From: Myxococcus landrumus
Lineage (GTDB): Bacteria > Myxococcota > Myxococcia > Myxococcales > Myxococcaceae
DNA: 64,000 nucleotides
Reading direction: 5' to 3'
Assembly: GCF_017301635.1 (NCBI RefSeq)
Contig: NZ_CP071091.1
Location: 6,894,001 to 6,958,000 of the forward strand
Under the pieces are notes generated by a model. That model did not search any database and was not told the origin of the DNA. It saw only the letters and a list, made by a program, of their open reading frames with translations. This document shows positions 27,733 through 36,985 of this stretch, piece after piece (the stretch's first letter is position 1; every line of letters begins with the position of its first letter). Made by a program: the position numbers and the translations under genes.

Positions 27733-28512
27733 GTGCCCGACTCCATCCTCCAGCCCGGTCCGGACGAGACACTCGACTCGATTGGCACCTCGGGTGTCCG
27801 CGTGCTCCAGCGGCGCAACGGCTACCGCTTCACGCTGGATGCCGTGCTGCTCGCGCACTTCGCGGCCTCGGAGTCCGTGGGCTCCGGTGGCACGCTGCTG
27901 GAGCTGGGCGCGGGCAGCGGCGTGGTGTCGTTCCTGCTCGTGAAGCAGTTCGGCCTGGGGCCGGTGGACGCGGTGGAGCTTCAGCCCGCCGTGCATGCGC
28001 GGCTCGTGCGCGCCGTGGCGCTCAATGCCTGTGAGGCCCAGGTGCGGCCGGTGCTGGGAGACCTGTGCCGCATCCGCGAGCTCGTCCCGGGGGGCGCGTA
28101 TGCGCACGTCGTATCCAATCCCCCCTTCCGCCTCGCCGACGCGGGTGTCCGCAGCCCGGATGACGAGCGCGCCATCTCGAAGTCAGAGGTGGCCTGTGAT
28201 GCGCGGGCCGTCATCCTGGCGGCGCGTCATGCCCTGGCTCCCGGTGGCACGGTGAGCCTGGTGTACCCGGCGGCGCGCGTGGCGGAGGTCCTGAGCCTCT
28301 TGGGACAGGCGAAGCTGCATCCACGCGTGCTTCGCTTCGTGCACTCGCGGGTTGACGCTCCCGCAACGCGGTTCCTCGTGCAGGCGGTGCGAGACAAGGA
28401 CCGGGGGCTCTCGGTGCGTCCGCCGCTCGTCGTCCATGGCTCGGGGCCTGGAGGGTATTCCTCCGAGGTGGCCGCGCTCATGGATGCGCCCCTCGCGGAG
28501 CAGGGCGACTGA
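27733..28512 (+). CDS. TrmN6-like tRNA1(Val) adenine-37 N6-methyltransferase
   Basis: About 259 residues from a GTG at 27733. An AGGAGG lies 24 bases or more upstream, so a start between could be real and the N-terminus is uncertain. The Rossmann SAM site is LLELGAGSGVVSFLL. The N6-adenine catalytic motif (D/N)PPF is VVSNPPFR. The leader GVRVLQRRNGYRFTLDAVLL matches the start of the YfiC/TrmN6 family. It should methylate A37 of tRNA1(Val) in the cytoplasm. It converges on the PEGA-like gene with only 5 bases between the stops. Confidence 0.8.
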   Translation: MPDSILQPGPDETLDSIGTSGVRVLQRRNGYRFTLDAVLLAHFAASESVGSGGTLLELGAGSGVVSFLLVKQFGLGPVDAVELQPAVHARLVRAVALNACEAQVRPVLGDLCRIRELVPGGAYAHVVSNPPFRLADAGVRSPDDERAISKSEVACDARAVILAARHALAPGGTVSLVYPAARVAEVLSLLGQAKLHPRVLRFVHSRVDAPATRFLVQAVRDKDRGLSVRPPLVVHGSGPGGYSSEVAALMDAPLAEQGD

Positions 28513-28517
28513 CGCGG

Positions 28518-29477
28518 CTACTCGAAGCCGATGGGCCGGGTGTTCGTCACCACGATGCCCTGGTCCGCGGACGCGGTGATGAACACCTCGCTCCGGGGCG
28601 GCACGTTCAGTGACAGGCGCCGGTTCCGGTCGCTGAGCGAGAAGGACGCCTCCAGCGTGTGCTGTCCGAAGGGCACGTCCTGGATGACCACTCCCGAGCC
28701 TCCGGCCTCGCCCTTGCGCGCGCCATCCAGTCGCACGGTGCAGGACTTGGGGCAGCGGACGTGGAGGCGAGAGGACTCCGTGAGGCCCGCCTTCGCGCGT
28801 GCGGCCTCCACCGAGGTGAGCAGTTGCTGCTTCGTGAGCCGGAGCAGGTTCTTGGACTCACCCTGGTAGGTGAGCTCCATGCCCGCGGGCACGTCGACGT
28901 AGACGAGGAAGAGCCTGCGCAGGAGGAGCTCGCCGATGCCCTCGATGCGATGCTTCCCCGGCTCCACGTTCCGGAACTCCCACGTCAGTCCGTCCCGGCG
29001 AATCCCACGTCGTCCGTCGAGCACCACCGAGCAGTTGTCCTGGCAGCGCACGATGACGGTGCTCTTCTCGGGGGGAGTCAGGGGCGGGGGTGGATGGGTG
29101 GAGGGCGGAGTGCTCGGGGTGATGCGAGTGACTTCCCGCTCCCACTCGGGAGTGCCGGGCTCCGAGGTGCCGCCCTTGCGAGCGACGACGCGCTCGTTGC
29201 TGATGAGATAGACGTTGGCCTGATCCGCATCTGGAATCTCGGCGAGGCCGCTCACCAGGGGCTGGCCCTTCGGGTCCACGGCCTCGACACGGCGAGCTCC
29301 GGGGGCGATGCCTGGGAACTCCCAGAGGGACTCGTTCACGGCGCGGCCCGGTTTGCCGTCGAGGACCACGGCGCACGGGTCCATGCAGTGCACGCTCACG
29401 GTGACGCCCTCGTCTTCGGCGAGCGCCGGGGCGGACAGCGACAAGGCCAGGGACAGGAACACGCCGCGAGAGAGCAT
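28518..29477 (-). CDS. Exported protein with three PEGA-like repeats
   Basis: A 319-residue protein from ATG 29477, which gives a signal peptide ending at about ALAEDE. Three related beta modules carry a Cys pair and VxLDG: SVHCMDPCAVVLDGKPGRAV (about 25-100), VRCQDNCSVVLDGRRGI and VRCPKSCTVRLDGARKGEA, each closing with a PGxHxxE-type strand (PGARRVEA, PGKHRIEG, FGQHTLEA). This is the PEGA plan with an added disulfide. It may bind envelope structures. The frame runs further upstream but has no sensible start there. Confidence 0.65.
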   Translation of the reverse strand: MLSRGVFLSLALSLSAPALAEDEGVTVSVHCMDPCAVVLDGKPGRAVNESLWEFPGIAPGARRVEAVDPKGQPLVSGLAEIPDADQANVYLISNERVVARKGGTSEPGTPEWEREVTRITPSTPPSTHPPPPLTPPEKSTVIVRCQDNCSVVLDGRRGIRRDGLTWEFRNVEPGKHRIEGIGELLLRRLFLVYVDVPAGMELTYQGESKNLLRLTKQQLLTSVEAARAKAGLTESSRLHVRCPKSCTVRLDGARKGEAGGSGVVIQDVPFGQHTLEASFSLSDRNRRLSLNVPPRSEVFITASADQGIVVTNTRPIGFE

Positions 29478-29658
29478 GGACGCGCCAGTCTGGCGCCGGT
29501 CGTGCGCCAGGTCGAGCCACCCGAGAGATTGAGCGCCCTCCGAGGTTGCCTGTCCTCCGGGGGAGGAGGTGGGGGCTCCTGGGCCACGGGCTGGGGCCGT
29601 TCCCAACGTACCCAGGTTTCCCGAAGGGGCTTCACGCTTCTCACAAGGAGGACAGGAC

Positions 29659-30165
29659 ATGAGCGCGGTGATGCTGTCCGAGCAACCCGACATCTTGAAG
29701 GCAGCGGCCCTGCTTCCGCCGCGTCTGTCGTTGGGCTCGACGATGGTGGTGCATGGGCTCGCGAAGCTGCGGAAGGAAGGCACCGAGACGCATGTGGGCT
29801 TCTTCGAGCAGCTGGGCATCCGGCCCTCGCGGCCCTTCGTGTTGGCCACGGGGGTGACGGAGCTGCTCTCGGGAGTGAGCGCGATTTTGGGGTTCGCCAC
29901 CCGGCCCGCCGCGCTGGCGGTGCTCGTCACGCAAGCGGTGGCCATCGCCAAGGTGCATGGCTCGAAGGGCTTCGACGTCACGAAGGGCGGCTACGAGTTC
30001 AACCTCGCCATGAGCGCCATCGCCCTGGGGTTGCTGGTGCGGGGGCCCGGGCGACTGTCCTTGAGTGAGGCCCTGGGAGCGTGGGCAAGGCGACGGGAGC
30101 GGAGGCGGCTGCGATGGCTGCCCCGTCAGCGCCGAGCCTCCCGGATGCTCGACCTGCTGGGATAG
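29659..30165 (+). CDS. DoxX-family membrane protein
   Basis: A 168-residue protein with AAGGAGGA seven bases before ATG 29659. Hydrophobic helices and the family pattern RLSLGSTMVVHGLAKLRK, LATGVTELLSGVSAILGF, FNLAMSAIALGLLVRGPG identify DoxX. These inner-membrane proteins have four helices and are linked to redox or quinone chemistry in some species; here no partner gene indicates a role. The C-terminus is a basic Arg-rich tail (RRRERRRLRWLPRQRR). Confidence 0.85.
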   Translation: MSAVMLSEQPDILKAAALLPPRLSLGSTMVVHGLAKLRKEGTETHVGFFEQLGIRPSRPFVLATGVTELLSGVSAILGFATRPAALAVLVTQAVAIAKVHGSKGFDVTKGGYEFNLAMSAIALGLLVRGPGRLSLSEALGAWARRRERRRLRWLPRQRRASRMLDLLG

Positions 30166-30398
30166 GCCCCGCGAGGACGGAGGCACCCCGGGTGGATCCG
30201 CCCGCAGGTCCCTGTTGGGCACAGGGGGGCGAGCAGGATCGACAGTTGTTGCTGCCCCGTCAGTGCCTGGCCCCCGGGTGAGGTGCGGGGGCAGAGCGAC
30301 CTCGTTTCAGGCGGGGCGCTTCGTCCCCTGCCCGGACATGGGTCGAGCACGTGAGGGCTGTCCCCGGACGGCCCGGAGCCTCGTAAGATGCGCGGCAC

Positions 30399-32144
30399 AT
30401 GCTTCCGTCCGCCTTTGTTCTGCTGGCGCTCGCCACCTCGCCGGGTGCTTCTCCCGCCCACAAGTTCTCCACAGCGCCGCTCGCGGAGAGCGCCGAGCTG
30501 TTGTCCTCGGCCGGCTCACAATCCGTGCGCTCCGCGCTGAAGGGCGAGGACTCCGTCATCACCGCCGCGAAGCGCGCGGGTGACGGAGCCGCGACGGCGG
30601 GAGGCGCGCTCGCGGATGCGGCGTCCGCCACCTCGAACACGGGAAGCGAGTCCCCCGCGAACGGCGGCGCCACGCGCCAGGACACCCGCACCGCCGCGCC
30701 GGACGCGAACCCGCAGGCCACCGGACAGTCCACGACGGGCACCCCCGCTACCCCTCTCGACCTCAAGGACCCCGCGAGCGCGGCCTCCCTGGCCGGAGCC
30801 GGCGCCCTTCGTGCCGCGGCCTTCACCCTGGGCGCCGAGTCCCACTTCCAGCGGGGCCTCGAAGCCCTCAAGGCCAAGGACACCACTACCGCCATCACCG
30901 AGCTCTCCACCTGCGTCACCGCCCTCCCCTCCCGCGTCGACTGTCGCTGGGAGCTGGGCTGGGCCTACTCCGTCGAGGGACGCTGGACGGACGCCCTCAC
31001 CCAGTGGACCGAAGTCCAGAAGCTCGCCCCCGAGCACCCGGACCTCGAGACCGCGCTCGCCCAGGCCCAGGGCCAGGCCGCGCTCCAATCCAAGCTCGCC
31101 CAGGCACCTCAAGCCCAGAACCGCCCTCCCCCTCCCGCCGACGCGAAGGTGCGCATCCGCGCCGTGGGCGACATGATGCTCGGCACCACCGTGCCCGAAG
31201 GGAACCTGCCACCGGAGGGCGGCGGTAGCGTGATTGCAGGTGTTCGCGCGTTGATGGAGGACGCCGACCTCACCTTCGCCAACGTCGAGGGCCCGCTGTG
31301 CGACAACGGCAAGACGACCAAGTGCCGCTCGTCGCGCAACTGCTACGCGTTCCGCTCCCCCACGGCCTACGGCCAGTTCTTCAAGGACGCGGGCGTGGAC
31401 CTGGCCTCCACCGCGAACAACCACTCGGGTGACTTCGGCGAGCTGTGCCGCCGCGAGACAGAGGCCACGCTCGACGCGCTCGGCATCGCGTGGAGCGGCC
31501 CGCCGGGCTCCGTGGCCACCGTGGAGCGCAACGGGCTGCGCATCGGCATGGTCGCCTTCCACACGTCGGCCTCCTGCAACCACCTCAACAACACCGCCAC
31601 GGCCACCGCCCTGGTGCGCGCGGCGGCGGTCGAGCACGACATCGTCATCGTCTCCTTCCACGGCGGCGCCGAGGGCGGCAAGGCCCTCCACGTCCCCAAG
31701 GGCCGCGAGGTGTTCCACGGCGAGGACCGAGGCGACCTGCGCCTCTTCACCCACGCGGTGGTGGACGCGGGTGCCCACGTCGTCATCGGCCACGGCCCGC
31801 ATGTCGTGCGCGGCATGGAGTTCTACAAGGGCCGCCTCATCGCGTACTCGCTCGGCAACTTCGCCACCTACGGCCGCTTCAACCTCCAAGGTCCACAGGG
31901 CCTGGGCATGGTGCTGGAGGTCGAACTGGACCGTGAAGGGCGCTTCACCACCGGCCGGGTCCTCCCCACGAAGCAGGTGGACCAGGGCCTCGCCATCCCC
32001 GACGAGCGCGGCGCCGTCCTCAAGCTCCTGAGGGACCTCACCGCCACCGACTTCCCAGACTCCGGAGCCCACATCTCGGAGGACGGCACCATCCGCCCCT
32101 CGGGCCGGGGCCCCGTCTCCGCGCGCTTCCGTCCCCGCCGTTAG
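30399..32144 (+). CDS. CapA-family (PGA_cap) metallophosphoesterase-like protein with N-terminal TPR region
   Basis: A 581-residue protein with a signal peptide (MLPSAFVLLALATSPGA). Residues 25-140 are an Ala/Thr-rich spacer. One or two TPR-like motifs lie at about 145-215 (FQRGLEALKAKDTTTAITEL). From about 247 comes the CapA domain: RIRAVGDMMLGTTVPEG, DLTFANVEGPLCDNG, DLASTANNHSGDFG, IVIVSFHGGAEGG, VVIGHGPHVVRGMEFYKG and LIAYSLGNFATYG. CapA proteins act in poly-gamma-glutamate capsule export or in cleaving surface polymers. A TPR front end is less common and may recruit a partner. A 7-bp hairpin follows the gene. Confidence 0.85.
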   Translation: MLPSAFVLLALATSPGASPAHKFSTAPLAESAELLSSAGSQSVRSALKGEDSVITAAKRAGDGAATAGGALADAASATSNTGSESPANGGATRQDTRTAAPDANPQATGQSTTGTPATPLDLKDPASAASLAGAGALRAAAFTLGAESHFQRGLEALKAKDTTTAITELSTCVTALPSRVDCRWELGWAYSVEGRWTDALTQWTEVQKLAPEHPDLETALAQAQGQAALQSKLAQAPQAQNRPPPPADAKVRIRAVGDMMLGTTVPEGNLPPEGGGSVIAGVRALMEDADLTFANVEGPLCDNGKTTKCRSSRNCYAFRSPTAYGQFFKDAGVDLASTANNHSGDFGELCRRETEATLDALGIAWSGPPGSVATVERNGLRIGMVAFHTSASCNHLNNTATATALVRAAAVEHDIVIVSFHGGAEGGKALHVPKGREVFHGEDRGDLRLFTHAVVDAGAHVVIGHGPHVVRGMEFYKGRLIAYSLGNFATYGRFNLQGPQGLGMVLEVELDREGRFTTGRVLPTKQVDQGLAIPDERGAVLKLLRDLTATDFPDSGAHISEDGTIRPSGRGPVSARFRPRR

Positions 32145-32452
32145 CGAGTCATCACCCGAGCCGGAGCCAGGGCCCGCGCGCACGCGAGCCCTGGTGCCCC
32201 GACAGGCGCGCACCCTCGCCCACGCAATTCCTCACAGGACTTCCGTGAAATGCCGCGTATCAAGGCGCACGGACTCCGCCGCGAGTTCCAGGAACGGACA
32301 CGTCGCGGAAACGTGAGCCCGCTGTGCCTTCGTTGCCCCGTGCACGTTGAAGCGCGGCTGTTGGTCCCACCGCGCCGGGCGTGATTGCGGCACCAAGCAT
32401 GACGCATCGCTGGAGAGCGCCGTGTCAGTCCCCGCGTTACAAGGGATTGTCC
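32145..32452. other. 308-bp gap between capA-like and MFS genes
   Basis: It holds the CapA terminator and the MFS promoter region. A short open frame of 76 codons on the minus strand (32232-32462) has no ribosome site and I do not count it as a gene. Nothing else stands out. Confidence 0.5.
32167..32194 (+). terminator. Hairpin after the CapA gene
   Basis: CCAGGGC at 32167-32173 pairs with GCCCTGG at 32188-32194 over a 14-base GC-rich loop, starting 23 bases after the stop. Confidence 0.5.
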
Positions 32453-33697
32453 GTGCGCGCACTTCGACTGCCTCAGCTCTCCTCGCTTCGCGCCTTCGAG
32501 CACCCCGGCTATCTCGCGGTCTGGCTGGGCGCGCTCATCTCGAACATCGGCACCTGGATGGAGACGGTGTCGATGGGCGTCTACGTCACGCAGGAGACGG
32601 GACGCGCCGAGTGGACCGGGGGCATCGTCGCCCTCTCCTTCCTGCCCTCGGTGGTGTTGTCTCCGTTGGGGGGCGCGCTCGCGGACCGGTTCGACCGACG
32701 GGCCTACGTCGCGGTGGGCATCACCCTGCAACTGGTGCTCGCCGCGGTGCTGACGGTGCTGGCCTTCACCGGAAAGCTCAGCGTGCCCATCGTCGGAGTC
32801 GTCTCGCTGCTCAACGGCTGCGCGAGCACCCTCACCAACCCGGCCTTCTCCGCGATGCTCGCGGAGCTCGTCCCGCCTCGTGATTTGCACAGCGCCATGA
32901 GCCTGAACTCGGCGCAGTTCAACCTGGGGCGCATCGTGGGTCCGCTGTTCGCGGCGCTGGTGCTCCAGATGGGCGGCGCGCCGTGGGCGCTGTTCGTCAA
33001 TACGCTGTCCTTCGTCGCGGTGCTCGTGGCCCTGTCTCGTGTGCGGCTGCCCGCGCGCGACGCCGAGGCGAAGAAGGAGACCCTGTGGGCGGGCATCACC
33101 CGTGGCATCTCCGTGGCACGGGGTGACGAGGACATCTCGCTGGTGCTCTGGGGCACGCTGTTCGTCGCCGCGCTGGTGGCTCCGTTCATCGGCCTGGTCC
33201 CCGTCTTCGCCATCAACGTCTTTGGGCAGGGCGCCGCCGCGACCTCGCTCCTCGTCGCCTGCCAGGGCGCGGGCGCGGTGACGGCGGCCGTGGTGGTGGG
33301 CACCCTGGCGGATGCGCTGGGTCACCGGAGGCTGCTGGGCCTGGCCGCGACGTCCATCGGCGTGGTGTCCGCCCTCTACTGGCTGTCCCCCACCCTCACG
33401 GTGGCCGCCGCCGGCATCTTCGTGCTCGGCGCGAACTACCTGATGCTGATGAGCGGCCTGCACGCCTTCGCGACGTCTCGAGTCCCCCGCGAGCTCCAGG
33501 CCCGGGTGAGCAGCCTCTACAGCATGGTGCTGGGCGGAGGGTACGCGGCGGGTGTCTGGGCCCTGGGGGCGCTCGCGGACCGGGTGGGGGTGCGCTTCGT
33601 CACCATCAGCGCCAGCGTCCTGTTCCTCGCCCTGGTGGTGACGCTGCGCCTGCTCAGCCCCCGCAGCTTCGCAGGACCTCAGACCTCCCAGGGCTGA
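32453..33697 (+). CDS. MFS transporter, enterobactin-exporter-like (MFS_3)
   Basis: A 414-residue inner-membrane protein with 12 hydrophobic segments. GTG 32453 is preferred: AAGGGA lies six bases upstream and the protein then begins VRALRLPQLSSLRAFEHPGY, as MFS_3 members do. An in-frame GTG at 32381 would add 24 polar residues. Motif A appears as GGALADRFDRRAYVAVG between helices 2 and 3. Members export siderophores or drugs, or are of unknown use. No siderophore genes are nearby, so the substrate is open. Confidence 0.88.
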   Translation: MRALRLPQLSSLRAFEHPGYLAVWLGALISNIGTWMETVSMGVYVTQETGRAEWTGGIVALSFLPSVVLSPLGGALADRFDRRAYVAVGITLQLVLAAVLTVLAFTGKLSVPIVGVVSLLNGCASTLTNPAFSAMLAELVPPRDLHSAMSLNSAQFNLGRIVGPLFAALVLQMGGAPWALFVNTLSFVAVLVALSRVRLPARDAEAKKETLWAGITRGISVARGDEDISLVLWGTLFVAALVAPFIGLVPVFAINVFGQGAAATSLLVACQGAGAVTAAVVVGTLADALGHRRLLGLAATSIGVVSALYWLSPTLTVAAAGIFVLGANYLMLMSGLHAFATSRVPRELQARVSSLYSMVLGGGYAAGVWALGALADRVGVRFVTISASVLFLALVVTLRLLSPRSFAGPQTSQG

Positions 33698-33849
33698 ACC
33701 CGACCCCTGGGGTCTACCCGCCAGGTCCTGTGGGTAACTTGGGGATGCGGCTCGCACTCCCCGCATGGCCTCCCCCTCTCCGCCCCCCGCGTTCCAGACT
33801 AGAGTCCGTGAATCCTGGACTCGCGGTCCTCGAATGACTTGGGGGGAAG

Positions 33850-35577
33850 ATGAAGAAGCTCCTGGGGCCCATGCTGTACGCGAAGGACCAACGGTCGAAG
33901 GACACCTGGTCCTTCTTCGTGAACCTGTACGTGGGCGGCGTGGACCCGGCGCACCCTCCTCCGGTGAAGCTGCGCTTCCGCACGCTGGAGGGCCAGGAGC
34001 TCCCGGACGTGGTGTCCCCCCAGGTGACACGGGTGGCGGACTTCTCCGCGCTGAAGAGTCGGGTTGCGGGGGTGTTGTGGCGGTGGGAGGTGACGCTGCC
34101 GCGCGCGGAGACCCACGTCCGGGTGACGTACCGCTTCGAGCCCGTGGAGGGAGGCCCCGCGCTGGAGGAGGTGGACTACGCCGGGCCGACGGACACGGTG
34201 AGGCCGTGGGGCACGGAGGACGTGAAGACGGTGGTGGTGCCCGCGAAGGGCGCCCTGCCCCGCGCGGCCTTCTTCTCCTGCAATGGCGCCAGCGACGCGA
34301 GGACGTGGGGCGCGGTGATGCGGATGAAGCGTCCCTTTGGGTGCTGGACGGACATGCTCACGCAGCACGAGGAGCCCCATGAAGGAGGCTTCGAGCTGCT
34401 GATGGGAGGAGGAGACCAGGTGTACGCGGACTCGCTCCTGGACCATGAGCCGATGGTGGAGTTCCGCAAGCGGGAGCTGGAGCAGAAGCTGAACCGGGAC
34501 TTCGGCCCGCCCCAGGGTTTCCATGAGGCGATGCTGGCGCGCTACGTGGAGCTGTACTGCGAGCGCTGGAGCGGCTCGGTAGGCATCGCGCCCATGCTGG
34601 CGCGAGTGCCGGGCCTCTTCACCTGGGACGACCACGACATCTTCGACGGCTGGGGCTCACACGAGAGCTTGCAGTCCTGCGAGTGGTTCGAGTCCCTCTA
34701 CAGCGCCGCCGCGCTCGCCTTCGAGGCCTTCCAACTGGGGGCGCTGAGAGGCGGAGACATGCCGACCAGGCGCAAGCCCTGTGACATGCACTACCTCCAG
34801 ACGCGTCACTTCGTCGGCGACGAGTGCGACATGGACGTGGTGGCGTTGGACCTGCGCAGCGGGCGCACCTACTGCAAGCAGCCGAACGGGAGGATGGCGC
34901 ACGAGGTGATGAGCCGGGGGCAGTGGGCGGCGCTGGATGCGTGGCGGCTGGCGCACGCGAAGGACGCGGGCCTCAAGCCCCGGCACGTGCTGCTGTTGTC
35001 CTCCATCCCGCTGGTGCACCTGCGCTTCGGCTCCGCGGTGGAGTCGATGAGCGCGGACACGGAGATGCACGACGACATGATGGACCAGTGGGAGTCCCTG
35101 GTGCATCGAGGCGAGCGCATCCGGTTGATGGTGGACCTGCTCCAACTCGCGAAGGCGTCCTGCTGCGCGGTGACGGTGGTGTCCGGCGACGTGCACGTGG
35201 GCGCACGAGGTCTCATCCGCTCGCGCAATCCGGAGCACATCCCCGCGGGGCTCGCGGAGGCGGCGATAGAACAGGTGACGTCCTCTGGCATCGTCCACCC
35301 GCCGCCCGACATGCTCCAGTTCATGGGCATGCGGATGCTGGCGGAGGACGCGGTGGATGACCTGCCGTCGTACATGCAGACGGAGATGCTCCCGGTGGGC
35401 AAGGGCCGCTACCTGCGCGAGCGCAACTGGCTGTCATTGAGGGTGGAGCCCGCGCGCACGAAGACCTCGCGCCCCAAGCTGTGGCTGCGCTGGGAGGCCG
35501 AGCACACCGCGCTCTCCATGCAGGTGGTGGTGGAGCCTCCGCCGCTCGTCCCGGCTGCTCCTGCTTCGGGGGGCTGA
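33850..35577 (+). CDS. PhoD-like metallophosphatase
   Basis: A 575-residue protein with GGGGGAAG just before ATG. PhoD-type metal and active-site motifs are present: FFSCNGASDARTWG, LLMGGGDQVYADSLLDHEP, TWDDHDIFDGWGS and VVSGDVHVGARG. No signal peptide is seen, so it may be cytoplasmic, unlike the Tat-exported PhoD of Bacillus. It probably cleaves a phosphodiester or phosphate ester. The next gene begins 13 bases on and likely shares its mRNA. Confidence 0.82.
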   Translation: MKKLLGPMLYAKDQRSKDTWSFFVNLYVGGVDPAHPPPVKLRFRTLEGQELPDVVSPQVTRVADFSALKSRVAGVLWRWEVTLPRAETHVRVTYRFEPVEGGPALEEVDYAGPTDTVRPWGTEDVKTVVVPAKGALPRAAFFSCNGASDARTWGAVMRMKRPFGCWTDMLTQHEEPHEGGFELLMGGGDQVYADSLLDHEPMVEFRKRELEQKLNRDFGPPQGFHEAMLARYVELYCERWSGSVGIAPMLARVPGLFTWDDHDIFDGWGSHESLQSCEWFESLYSAAALAFEAFQLGALRGGDMPTRRKPCDMHYLQTRHFVGDECDMDVVALDLRSGRTYCKQPNGRMAHEVMSRGQWAALDAWRLAHAKDAGLKPRHVLLLSSIPLVHLRFGSAVESMSADTEMHDDMMDQWESLVHRGERIRLMVDLLQLAKASCCAVTVVSGDVHVGARGLIRSRNPEHIPAGLAEAAIEQVTSSGIVHPPPDMLQFMGMRMLAEDAVDDLPSYMQTEMLPVGKGRYLRERNWLSLRVEPARTKTSRPKLWLRWEAEHTALSMQVVVEPPPLVPAAPASGG

Positions 35578-35590
35578 AGTACGGTGAGCC

Positions 35591-36493
35591 ATGCCCTCGT
35601 GGGACTCTGAGATTGTTCGCCGTCGCCGGGTGCTCAGCAAGCGTCGCGCGCGCTCCGTGGAAGCACGGGCATCCCTCGACTCGGCCTTTGCCTTTCTCCG
35701 CGTGGCGTACGAGGTGTATCGCTGGCACTCGGAGGCGTCGCTGACGACCCCGAAGGCGCAGGTGCTCGAACACCTGCGACACTTCGAGCGCTGGCGGGCG
35801 GAGTTCGAAACCCAGTTCATCAAGGTGCGCTACCGATACAGCTCGGACTATCTCAACCCGGATGAGCTGCATCCGCTGGGGCTCTACGTCATCAGCAGCC
35901 AGTTCGCCTGGCACCAGTACAAGCTCCAGGAGGCGGGTCCCCACCTGAAGGACTCGATGGAGCTGGTGCGCTCGCTCATCCCCAGGCGCCCCCTCGAGGA
36001 GCGCTTCGAGGATGGGGACCCTGTCCTCGCCGAGAGACTCGAGGACCCGCGCTTCTACGTGGCGAATCATTTCTACCCGGGTGAGCTGTCGGAGAACTCT
36101 GGCGCCGAGGCCGAAGCCCTCCAGCACTACCTCACGTTCATCGAGCTGGAGCCCGCGTTCTCACCGCGCAACGCCCATCGTCTGGACAGGGACTTCTACG
36201 AGCGGAGCTTCTTCTACCCGAGCACGGTCGAAGCACTCCGGCGCGTGGGGCTGTTGTCTCTGCGCTCCAACAACACCCAAGGCCGCGAGAGGGCGAGGTC
36301 CTGCTTCAAGAAGGCACTGTCACTCCCTGCCTCGCACCACTCACCGTTCCGCGAATACGCCACGCTGTTGCGAGAAGACGGAGACGACACGCGCGCCCTG
36401 CATCTCGAGGAGGAATGGCGGAAGGTCCTCGCCTCCTACCCTCCGGAGATGTCCCGGACGTGGTCGCGGCACTACGGCCTCTCCGAGGCGTGA
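35591..36493 (+). CDS. Helical-repeat protein of unknown function
   Basis: A 300-residue basic-to-acidic protein that I cannot place in a family. It is helix-rich, with pairs of helices typical of TPR-like folds (ALQHYLTFIELEPAFSPRNA, RERARSCFKKALSLPASHHS, YATLLREDGDDTRALHLEEE). No signal peptide or membrane helix. Its spacing to the PhoD-like gene (13 bases) suggests co-expression. A perfect 7-bp hairpin follows its stop. Confidence 0.6.
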   Translation: MPSWDSEIVRRRRVLSKRRARSVEARASLDSAFAFLRVAYEVYRWHSEASLTTPKAQVLEHLRHFERWRAEFETQFIKVRYRYSSDYLNPDELHPLGLYVISSQFAWHQYKLQEAGPHLKDSMELVRSLIPRRPLEERFEDGDPVLAERLEDPRFYVANHFYPGELSENSGAEAEALQHYLTFIELEPAFSPRNAHRLDRDFYERSFFYPSTVEALRRVGLLSLRSNNTQGRERARSCFKKALSLPASHHSPFREYATLLREDGDDTRALHLEEEWRKVLASYPPEMSRTWSRHYGLSEA

Positions 36494-36498
36494 ATCAC

Positions 36499-36519
36499 CC
36501 CGCCCACGCACCGGGCGGG
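36499..36519 (+). terminator. Hairpin after the helical-repeat gene
   Basis: CCCGCCC at 36499-36505 pairs with GGGCGGG at 36513-36519 over a 7-base loop, starting six bases after the stop codon. Confidence 0.5.
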
Positions 36520-36638
36520 CAGGCCCCCCGGTCCTCGCCCGGAGCTTGGTGCGGACCGTCTCCGCTCCGACATTGAGGCCCGTGGGGACATGGACGGGGG
36601 GATGGACTCCTCGCCCGGCCCCTCGATGAGGAAGGCCC

Positions 36639-36926
36639 ATGGGCACCCGCAACCAGAAGAGAGACCCCTCGAAGGGTGGCCACCCCACGCCCTCCTTCGC
36701 GAAGGACCGCGTGGAGCGAGGCCTGCAAGCAGACGACACCCTGCCCCTCTACGCGGCCGACTCGATTCACAGCACCCGGGAGATGAAGTTCGCGCTCGAC
36801 AGCGACGGGCCCGCCGGAGGGGACGTGCCCGACATCCGCAGCCCCATCGACGAGGCGGATGAGCTGGAGCGTGAACGCGAGGGGCGCGAGAAGTCCCTGG
36901 AGCGCCAGGTCGAGGAGAGCGACTGA
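36639..36926 (+). CDS. Small charged protein of unknown function
   Basis: A 95-residue hydrophilic protein with AGGAAGG a few bases before ATG. It is rich in Lys/Arg at the start (MGTRNQKRDPSKGG) and in Glu/Arg at the end (ELEREREGREKSLERQVEES), probably disordered with a helical tail. I see no domain. It converges on the M16 operon across a strong shared hairpin. Confidence 0.55.
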   Translation: MGTRNQKRDPSKGGHPTPSFAKDRVERGLQADDTLPLYAADSIHSTREMKFALDSDGPAGGDVPDIRSPIDEADELEREREGREKSLERQVEESD

Positions 36927-36940
36927 CGTGCTTCCAGGAG

Positions 36941-36975
36941 GGGCCCGGCGCGCGAAGGTGCTGCGCGCCGGGTCC
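36941..36975. terminator. Strong bidirectional terminator between convergent genes
   Basis: GGGCCCGGCGCGC at 36941-36953 pairs with GCGCGCCGGGTCC at 36963-36975 over a 9-base loop, 13 pairs with one G-T. It sits between the stop of the small gene (36926) and the stop of the M16 gene (36986), as expected for a terminator used from both sides. Confidence 0.65.
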
Positions 36976-36985
36976 ATGTCCGGGC

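Noticed and set aside
32232-32462. A 76-codon minus-strand frame upstream of the MFS gene
   Set aside because: No ribosome site, no known similarity and it overlaps the likely promoter and start of the MFS gene.
33702-33714. GACCCC-T-GGGGTC after the MFS gene as a terminator
   Set aside because: The perfect repeat leaves a one-base loop. At most five pairs can form, which is too weak to call.
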